A DNA stretch of 64,000 nt from Diplolepis rosae (Eukaryota; Arthropoda; Insecta; Hymenoptera; Diplolepididae). Each line of letters starts with the position of its first letter. The first letter of the stretch is position 1. Location of the stretch: positions 1,426,001-1,490,000 of the forward strand of contig JAPYXD010000171.1 of assembly GCA_030998225.1 (NCBI GenBank), in the 5' to 3' direction. The position numbers were made by a program, and so were the translations under genes. A model generated the notes under the pieces. The model did no database searches. It was not told the DNA's origin and saw only the letters and a program-made list of their open reading frames with translations. Shown one piece after another: positions 55,605 to 64,000 of this stretch.

Positions 55605-57367
55605 TAAACTCTACCTCCGTGGTGGTGTGGAAAGGAGTTTTATTTCAGAATATTTGGGATTCTCTAAGAATGAACCAGCTTTTTTATTTTAATATTTCAA
55701 ATGTGTTTTCTTTCTTTTATGTTTAAGGCAAAAACTAGATCTAAAAAAAGCAAAAAAACCTATTTCTCTAATTGCGTCCAAGATTAGAGCAGAATCTATG
55801 CAACCGATTGTTAAAGGTTTTAAAAGTTTTCGCTTTAATTTAAAAAGCAAGTCTTCATAGTATTTTACTAAGTAATGAAAGTATGTCTACAATTGTTTTC
55901 TTGAATCCTACCCAAAGGTCAAACATGGTGCAAAAATGTCGTAAAATAAGAAAAATGTCTGAGTACTTTGAAGAAGTTTTTCTAAATCGATATGTATCAT
56001 ATTCCAATAATATTTAGGAATATTTATTAAAATATTCATCTTCTAAATTTGTTTGATTAATGTACAGAGTACACTTTATATTTGAAATTTGTATACACTC
56101 TAAATCTGAATCAGTCAAATTTTCACTGATTGAATCAGTGATTTGCCTTTTCACTGAATCATCAGTGGAAACAATATTTTTCACTGTTAAATCAGTTACT
56201 TTTCACTGAAGTAATCAGAGAAATTTGACTGATTCACAGTAACCTGTTTTTAGTTATTTAAATCAGTCAAATTTCACTGATAATCAGTAGATTTTGACTG
56301 ATTCATATTTGAAATTTGTACAGTTTCTAAAAAAATCCGAAACTTTTTGAATTTAGTAGTTTATTTATAAAATTTGAGAATGTTGTAGTTGATATTTCTA
56401 TATAGAACTTTAAGCATTTATGGACATAAAATTTCATTTAAAGTTTCTTCTATCGGTATTCAAAACTTTCAAAAATTTTGCAAGATCAGTCAAATGCAAA
56501 ATTTGACAGAGTATTTAATCAAAATATTTACATTTATTTTTTAAATATTTTGAAAATAATTCGACTAAAATAATGATTAATAAGATTTTGTAACATTGTG
56601 GGAATATTGGAACGCTGCAAGATTAAATTTTGAGTATAATTTTCAATTAATGAATGTTTAAAGAATTGAGTGAAAGCATCAATTAAAAAATATTTTTACT
56701 TTATAAATTTGATTAAGTGCAGTAATAAGAAAATTTTGACTTTCTATAAAGCATTTCATTTATCTGATTAAAAGTCTGTGCATACGTCACTAAAACGTAA
56801 GATTAAAAAACTTTAAACTGCTTTTACCATCAATCTATGAATGTGGATTTTAAACCGTAATTTAATGTGTCTTATTTTTTTTTGATAAAATATTTTTAAC
56901 ATAATTTTTTGCTTAAAGTAGCCGATTTACTCGATTAAAAATTCGTCAACTTGTATATTTCAAAATTCTGTAATAAAAGTATTTTCATATTATGTTTTTG
57001 TATCCTATGCGTAGAATTTTAATTTTAAAATTGAGATTTCTCACAAAGAAGAAAGATTGTCTTATTAAAGCAGTTTATTCCCAGAAATTAAAAATCATTT
57101 ACTTAATATTTCGATTCCAAACATTGAATATTTATTGACTTTGAATAAAACAGAAAAAAAATTTTTATGAAGTTTTAAAATCTTTTTACAATGTTACGAA
57201 TATTTATATGTTAATATGGAAATACCAATAAAGACATATTTTAGCTTTTTAATTTATCTACTGCTATTAGACAATTTTCCATTTCCGTGGAGATTTTAAG
57301 TTTTGGAATGAAAAGTTTGTGCTTGGGCTGCAAAAATGTGAGATGAAAATATTTCTAACATATAACT
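55605..57367 (-). repeat. E2 right arm
   Basis: Inverse of 50313-52101, with the word swarm at 56100-56305. Confidence 0.85.
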
Positions 57368-59948
57368 GAAAATATAAATTATGAACTTGAATTTTATGTT
57401 CATTTTATCTTGATAGAAAATATTGTTCTAATTGAAAAATTGTTAAATGTACAAAATTAGTAAGAAGTATATAAATTTGAATGGAAAATTATATATTGAT
57501 TCAAATTTTATACATTTATTGTCACTAAATTTCACTGAAAGTTTATTTTTGAAGTGTTGAAATCCTCATGAAATTTTCCAAGATCATACTGATGTTTATT
57601 TCATGCAGACTTTCTTCAAGAAATTGAAGAAAAGTGTTGTTTCTTGAACTATACACTTCGTAAATTCAAATTCGTCGTCTACTTCGCGCCTCTTTTGCAC
57701 GTACTTGAGAAAAATACAATTCTTAATTTCAACTCGATAAACGAAAGCGTGAAATCTAAAAATAACTTGAAAACTCAAGCATTGTAACGAAGTCCGTCTT
57801 CGTGCACCTTCGGCTTTACACGAAGCTGGTGACCGCAGCGTGTAGCAGAGCCGACACACTGACACGCCACGTTTGCATGTGTTTCTCCCAGATGGGAACG
57901 TGGTGGGGGCCGAAAAATCCCACGTTCTGGAGACACTGGAGTACACTGCTTCAGTGTGCTTCAGCTCCTAGCAACACAGTATACTATTTATGGCTCTGGT
58001 TTACAGTAGGTCCACTCCTATAGAAGTAAAGGGGAACAAATTATAATGTTTGCTATCAACAAGCGGTGGCGCTATTGTCGCTACCGATTTTCTTTTTAAC
58101 CTTTTGTAACCATAGCAACCATAGTTTGATATTGTTTTGATAAAATCTGATGGTATAAATCATTGATTCATGTTTAAAAATGTTCCGCTCTTTAGAATAT
58201 ACCTAGTAACTTATTACTTTATTTACTTATTACTCCTGAGCAATTCAAACGTATGATGAAATACGCCAACAAGATCGAGTAATTCAACATTTTTTAAAAC
58301 AGAAGGGGATGGAGCTTTTTTTCAGTTTTTAAAACCGTTTATGTACAGGTACATAAGGGTTGAATTATGAAACGCGAATTAATTTATACTAAAAATAGTT
58401 ATTATATGTGACTATTATTAATAGTTCACGTTCAGAACGTGAGATAATTTTTACACTACTCCAAGGTACGTTTACTTGTTGAGTTCTGTGATCTATATTC
58501 AATAAATTTATATTTAATTATGGTTAAGAAATAAATACATATGCCTTTTTAAATATATACAACATTATATACCATAATAATAAATATTACCGAGTTATAT
58601 TTTAGTATTATTCAATAAATTCCATTTCATTAGTTTAATTATGTATACTATCAATACTAATACCGGTAAAAAAGCATGGTTTTTTATTGTTTCTTTAATA
58701 TTTACACTTTTCCTTTTTTACTAAATTTGAATTTACCGCAACATTCTTTGTAATCAACCTAAGTAAATATGGCGTCTCAGCCTTCAATTGGGCACACGAC
58801 TTTGCGGACTTTCCCATTGGCATTGTGCATCCAGTGTATTATAGAGATCAGTGAGTACCCCCGTAAAATACATGTTAGTGGACGTACTGTGCTCTGGTTT
58901 GTAACAAAAAAGAAAAAAAAATTGGTTAATCGTATATAAGGCATTATTTTTGATATATTAATTCCAATATTCTGATTACGATAGTGCATCACTAATTTAG
59001 AAATATGATAGGAATGTTCAAATGATCAACATTGACATCGCATGATATCAGTTAAACGCTTACATATTCAAAATATATCCGCTTTACAACGTGTTAATAA
59101 CCATGAATTCAACGCTAAGTGTACTAACTCTTCGAAAAATAAAGATAACGCTTGCTTTAAGAGTAAAATGTCAACAGCGATTTCATCGTCAAGAATAGGG
59201 CATTGATCTGTGACACAATAGAATTTTACTCTTTCTTCTTGCTTCGTAAATTAACAGTGATGCAAGTTTTTTTTACACGAGTTATATTTTCTAGGATGAG
59301 GAGGCAAATACGTAAGATAGAAATTTTAATTGATGTAAAAAACTTCTAAATACGTGTTATTTCACTATGCTAATCAACTACAACTTTCGTTGACACTAAT
59401 TTCAAACCTATTATTACATAATGAATTATATTTAATAACAACAACGTTCCTTTTCAAACTGAATCATTTTTCAATGCCATGAATTTATACAGAAACGAGT
59501 TTTATCTGCACAAAGTATTAATATCTTAGAAATGAAAATGATTGTAAAGTTAGAGCGAGGTATTATAATTTCATGAATAAAGAAAGGTTTCCGACAATAC
59601 CGTTTTTTTATTTATAAATAAGTGTGTATAAACATTAATTTTTTCTGTAACTTGTTAATAAATTGTTGAAGCTGAAATTTGCCGTAGTCTAAAATCTAGC
59701 AGAATAAAGTATTTTGATTGTTGCTAAACACTTTTCTGCAGTTTTTCTTAGGACTTGAATTTGTACGTATTACCTCTCAACTTATCCCTCTCGTAAATAT
59801 TGCCATGAAATACTTTTGAACTGGCAATGTTTGATCCACGATTTTATTTACACTTTTCGATCATAAATAAAGCTACAAAAATTGTCAACAGAAGGAAAAG
59901 TTTGTGGAAACCATATAAGGTGAGTAATGAAAAAATGTGAATGTAACA
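57368..59948. other. 2.6 kb without a recognised gene
   Basis: 57895-57935 carries the GTGGTGGGGGCCG / TCCCACGTTCTGG motif related to the hairpin at 10912. 57965-58000 resembles 28285-28330 (CTCCTAGCAACACA). Otherwise AT-rich; the short frames at 57596-57946 and 58777-58992 have no motif. Confidence 0.4.
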
Positions 59949-60132
59949 CCCAATGGGCACGGGTATTAGAAACGTTTATGTAACATTCTACAAACGTTCT
60001 AGGAACATCCCAATGTCCGAAAGATGTTCTTATAACGTTTTTGGAACGTCTTTCGGACATTGGACATTCGGATGTTCTTCGAACGTTTGTAGAATGTTAG
60101 ATAAACGTTTCTAATATCGTGTGCCCATTGGG
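59949..60132. mobile_element. Hairpin MITE, 184 bp
   Basis: CCCAATGGGCAC at the left and GTGCCCATTGGG at the right, with ATTAGAAACGTTTAT and AACATTCTACAAACGTTC pairing to the centre. The words GTTCT.GAACGT and GGACATTGG repeat within. Near-perfect. Confidence 0.85.
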
Positions 60133-60742
60133 CAGTTATGTAATAACCCTTTAAGGGGCAGCGTATCATATATGATACACCAAAATTTTTTCAGTTTTTT
60201 ATCCATACCGCGACCGTTTACAGCTCAATCGCTCTCGAATAAACTTCTACGTCATCATTAGTACTTAAGCTTCGTCATGCTTTGATTTAAAATTTGATAA
60301 TTTATTTATTTAATTATTTATAAACAATCAAAGACGGAAAATTTTCAATTTATTCGAATAAATTCGGCGTTGGACAGAGTTTTTAAGATAATCTTATGAA
60401 AATTTGTATAAAAGGGTTTTCGATGTCGCTGATCACGAATCCGGTATCAGAATTTGAAAAATCAAAATGGCGGATCCAATATGGCGTCTACTTTAGGTCA
60501 GACTTGCGGTTTTCTGAGTAATGCACTCGGAAAAAGGTATAAGGGGATTTGCGGGCTTGCTCTTCACAAATATGAACTCAGAATTTCGATATTCAAAATT
60601 GCGGACCCAATATGATGACTATTTTAGGTCAGAATTGCAATTTTCCATGTAATTCACTTGGAATAAAGGTGTAAGGGTGTTTTCAGGACCGTTGATTACG
60701 GATCCAGTATCAAATTTTTCAAATTTAAAAAAGTGGACCCTA

Positions 60743-61694
60743 CACTGAGAGAAATCCTATTAGTTGTGCTGACTAAAAGGTCACAACTATATATTTTTAG
60801 TAAGCAGTACCAAAAATTTTGTAAATGCTACTAATTTTTTTTGTAAAATTGAACAAATTCATTTATTTTGAGGAATGTAAATATTTTATTTCCATATGCA
60901 ATATTTCGTATGTAAACATGACTTGCAATTTTTTGGTAATAGTAAACTTCAAGAAATAATTGTACAGACGAATTAGACTTCACCTGCTTATCAACTGCTT
61001 TGAATCATTTTGAAATCGTTACATATATTGATTTCTTAAAATTTTGTTTCTGTTCTTCATCAAAATGAGAAGAATTAAATCATGGTAGTTTTAAAGCATA
61101 ATTGTAAACTGTTGTGCAGTTTTTGATTAAAAACCTCTCAACAATTATCATCCTTTGTTACATATTTGAAAAACAATAATTAAAATAGTTTTTCTCTTGA
61201 GCAATTCTAACCTAAGAAAGTTCCCATCGACATTAACAAAAATAAAATAGAATGGTAAATTTAACATTTTTTTCAATGTTGCAATTACTATTTTAATCAT
61301 GTACGGATGAAAAAAATTAATCAGTTTCTAATTAAGATATTGGAATAGTTTTTGATACAACTTTTCTCCGTTATGTCGAAAAAATATATATTTTTGTAAT
61401 AACTACACTGGACAAATAGTAAAAGCAATTAACGCAATTAGTAAGTTTTACAAAAGCGTATTGGTAACATCTATTATAAGCTCGATACAATGTGGGAATG
61501 CATGAAAATAGTCGCGGCTACAAAACGGACCGACTAATCGCATTTTGTAAGTTTTACTAAAAATTTTAATCATTGCTACTCAGTTAATATTGCTGTAAGA
61601 ACTAAGGTGCTTAGATGATACAGACTAAAAAACATACTTGTGACCCTTTTTTACAAAAAAAATGGGTAACCACGACTAATACTTTCTCTCAGTG
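60743..61694. mobile_element. TA MITE with CACTGAGAGAAA termini, 952 bp
   Basis: CACTGAGAGAAATCCTATTA at the left and TAATACTTTCTCTCAGTG at the right, TA on both sides. Sub-terminal GTTGTG..GGTCACAA words. Inserted in the GGCGGATCC module region. Non-coding. Confidence 0.8.
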
Positions 61695-62404
61695 TATATG
61701 CCGGCTTCATCAGATTTTTCGGGTCACCGATCATACACCTGAGTTCCGGGTTCAGACATTCATAATTTTCTAAACATTTTATACGTGATTCGTGTTTGAA
61801 AAACTGATAGAGAATAATCTATTGGACATACATCTATAAGCTGCTATTTTGGATTTACCATCGTGAGGTCCGAAATCTTGATTTCAGAATCATAATCAGT
61901 GACTCTGGTAAATTTGTCTAAGAAAGTATTCGATCTCCTACAGTGTCTGATTGTGAGTACTATTATTACTTATTTTTATCCGAGAAGGTGGATTTTGTCC
62001 TGCTACTTTTTTATTTGAAGGAAGTATTCAACAAATGGTTTCCGTGAATATTTTATTCATATGAAGAAGAGTTTTGAGATCATTTGGTATATAGTCTTTT
62101 CTGAATTTCTGAAATATTGAATAAAAAAAAATTTTTTAAATAAAAAAAATATTTAAATAATGAAACAAGCCCTCTTCCACGTCCACGTCGTTTGTTCTGG
62201 GTCACGCAGAGAGAAGAGAACTAGAGAGGTTTTTTTTGTGGAATCAGCAATCTTTGATCCGATTCAATGTATGAGAGTATGATCTTCGATATCAAATTCG
62301 CTATCTCAATTCCGAAAGGATTGAATCAATATTAAAAACTATTATAAAATTATTATGAATGTCAGTATTTTGAATCCATTTTATCTATCCCCCTTATTTG
62401 CATT

Positions 62405-62705
62405 CGATTCCGCCATTTTTAAAATTTTGAAAACCTGACTTCAGATTCGTAATCAGCGACCCCGAAAACCCATGTATACAAATTATAACGTTTATAAGCT
62501 AATTTTTTTCAATTTTGTCCACCATATTGAATCCGCCATTTTGAATTTTGAAAACCTGACTTTAGATTTGTAATCAGCGACCCCAAAAACCCATATATAC
62601 TAATTATAACGTTTATACCCTATTTTTTAAAAGTTTTGTCCGCCATTTTGAATTTTGAAAATCTGACTTAGGATTTGCAATCAGCGACCCCAAAAATCCT
62701 TAAAG
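62405..62705. repeat. Tandem repeat, about 118 bp, 2.5 units
   Basis: Units share CCGCCATTTTGAATTTTGAA, CCTGACTT.AGATT, AATCAGCGACCCC.AAAACCC, TATATAC.AATTATAACG. Confidence 0.75.
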
Positions 62706-62750
62706 ACACTTTCATGTCTGGAGCAGGTGCAAAAAGAAAATGTGCCCCCG

Positions 62751-63254
62751 AAAAGGATAAATAATAAAAGCTTTGTATCATTAATGTGGGCCAAAAAGGT
62801 ACCTTCACCGAAATGTTAATAGAACAAAACGCGTCGAAAGTAGTGAATTATATACGTCCTAACACGAAATAGCTAGGTTGTCAAAGCACAGCCGGATCCT
62901 TATGTCAATAATTATTTATTGAAAATCCTAATTATGGGAGTTAATTACAAATAAGATTAACAGGATAAACATAGTAATAATTGAAAGTTGACGACTAGAC
63001 AAGCGAAAAATTGTAGGGTTGTCAACCCCCAGGTGGGTCTAAACATGGGTTGTTTAAACATTTATACAGATTTTTTGGCGTTCAACTTCACCGGCTGTTT
63101 AATAGAATAATAAATACTTGAATCGAAAGCTCACGATCTGCGCTTCGAGAAAATATAGGGTCTAATTCCGGGTCCAAAGTGAGAAAAGCCTACGCGAAAA
63201 CTTTTCATTTTGCGCGCGCGATACAAGTAAAAAGGAATGGAGCACCACTGCAAC
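62751..63254. other. Nothing recognised
   Basis: Contains a short palindrome GGTTGTCAACCCCCAGGTGGG near 63018; no frame. Confidence 0.4.
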
Positions 63255-63535
63255 TACAAGTTGCTGTAATAGTGAAAATTTCACCATTTGAATTAGTGAA
63301 AATTATTTCACTATTGAAATAGTAGAATTAGTTTTATCACTATTTGAATTACTGAAATCCACTGTTTGAAATAGTGAAATGGACTCTTTGAATTAGTGAA
63401 ACCCACTATTCTATTTAAATCCACTATTTCAAATAGTCCATTTTGCTATTTTTAAAATCACCTATTTTCTTTCAATTCCAATGATGAAATTTCACTATAA
63501 AATATTGAAATTCATTATTTAAAACTAGTAGTAGT
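63255..63535. repeat. Short-word swarm (CACTATTTGAATTAGTGAAA)
   Basis: About 15 degenerate occurrences of TTTCACTA, ATTAGTGAAA and TTTGAA.TAGTG in both senses. Resembles the arms of the word-swarm MITEs but without located ends. Confidence 0.65.
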
Positions 63536-63544
63536 AATATTCGA

Positions 63545-64000
63545 TATTGTTGATGTTCTTAGTTGGCTTTAGGGTCCAGAGAAAATGTAACTCAAGGTTT
63601 CATGTTTTCAAACGTTTCGACTCAGATTGGAGTCCTCATCAGTGAGAATTTATTTCTATAAGAAATACAAAGGAAGAAACTTAAAAAAAAAATTCGTGTG
63701 ACCGTTGAACATTGTGGTAAGAAATTATATAAAAGAATTACGAAAGTTAAACTATAAAATTGGTCCAAATACCTAAATTTGCAAAAAAATGAAACTGTAC
63801 AAACCAAAAATTTTTTTAGAAATACTAGGGGGAAATAATTGAACTGTACGTGTAGCGGATAAACATTGTGGTAAAACAATATAAATGAATTATACATATG
63901 ACACTATAAAACTGGTCTAAATAACTAAAATTTGCAGAAAAAGTGAAAACGGTGCAAAAATAAATTTTTTCTATGAAGATTCAAAGAGAAAACATAAAAA
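63545..64000 (-). mobile_element. Penelope B pLTR, cut by the window end
   Basis: Begins with TATTGTTGATGTTCTTAGTT and GGCTTTAGGGTCC (inverse of 23050-23090), then the hammerhead-like core, then tandem units with AACATTGTGGTAA about 160 bp apart (63708, 63867). Same family as 22735-23091. A 91-codon minus-strand frame over it is a repeat by-product. Confidence 0.75.
63605..63650 (-). ncRNA. Hammerhead-like core, Penelope B pLTR copy 2
   Basis: Complement: CTCA, CTGATGA, the stem GACTC/GAGTC around CAATCT, GAAACGTTTG, then TGAG downstream. Identical in core to 22985-23040, including the possible stem I pairing. Confidence 0.6.

Larger units (their letters stand above)
50313..57367 (-). mobile_element. 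Giant-TIR element E2 carrying a hAT transposase
   Basis: AGTTATATGTTAGAAATATT at the left end and its complement at the right. Arms 50313-52101 and 55605-57367 look nearly identical over about 1.77 kb, ending inward at GGAGGTAGAGTTTA. The 3.5 kb core holds one hAT-type transposase gene (minus strand). The ends are AG..CT. No 8-bp duplication is visible, so this does not look like an ordinary hAT with short TIRs. Confidence 0.75.
60147..62750. repeat. Region of repeated GGCGGATCC / GATTACGAATC modules
   Basis: Starts with CCCTTTAAGGGGCAGCGT (a piggyBac-like end after ATAA instead of TTAA). Then modules with AAAATGGCGGATCCAATATG and GATCACGAATCCGGTATCAG (60430, 60545, 60690). They recur inverted at 62405-62705 as about 118-bp tandem units (CTGACTT.AGATT.GTAATC then AGCGACCCC). 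A long inverted-repeat element is likely; its right end was not found. Confidence 0.5.

Noticed and set aside
1..64000. CRISPR array, prokaryotic operons or rRNA
   Set aside because: No regularly spaced identical repeats with unique spacers, no closely packed gene runs and no conserved rRNA words; all signals are eukaryotic transposons.

Overview
This window is eukaryotic: AT-rich, without operons, with intron-like signals, and built almost entirely of transposable elements nested in one another. The set of families (mariner DD34D, hAT, piggyBac-type TTAA elements, Polinton/Maverick, Penelope-like elements with a GIY-YIG domain, tRNA-headed repeats) suggests an arthropod. An insect is most likely and a hymenopteran is plausible, from the style of the mariner relics, but this is inference. 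I found no convincing host gene. Every protein I recognise belongs to a mobile element, and most carry stops, frameshifts or deletions.

Region by region: 1-4.4 kb holds a Penelope pLTR edge, a foldback element (310-860), one end of a piggyBac-type element, and a nested foldback carrying a short mariner (2028-2587). 5.4-13.2 kb is a Polinton relic with long terminal inverted repeats, a packaging ATPase start, an integrase and the tail of a PolB; it has been invaded by a mariner, a 1.2 kb piggyBac-type MITE and an LTR-like insert. 13.2-17 kb is diverged tandem repeats. 18.5-20.1 kb is a non-autonomous hAT with a clean 8-bp target duplication. 20.7-23.5 kb is a MITE containing a 5'-truncated Penelope element whose GIY-YIG domain holds a Mutator-like foldback. 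24.1-27.0 kb is a TTAA-flanked element with about 400-bp inverted repeats and a broken transposase of uncertain superfamily. 27.6-35.1 kb is a cluster of foldbacks and tRNA-headed repeats.

35.8-42.5 kb is a second Penelope-like element with inverted pLTRs, a decayed RT/GIY-YIG frame and several insertions. 43.7-50.3 kb is a giant foldback with arms over 1 kb, interrupted by a solo LTR. It abuts a 7.05 kb element (50313-57367) with about 1.77 kb inverted arms enclosing a nearly intact hAT transposase. 57.4-64 kb holds small MITEs, repeated GGCGGATCC-type modules and another Penelope pLTR.

The most interesting signals are: hammerhead-like cores repeated in the Penelope terminal repeats; the giant-arm elements; a class of MITEs whose arms are swarms of short self-complementary words; a motif shared downstream of two unrelated transposases; and a small protein frame in both Polinton terminal repeats with the same frameshift. 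All identities are by eye; no alignment or database search was run.
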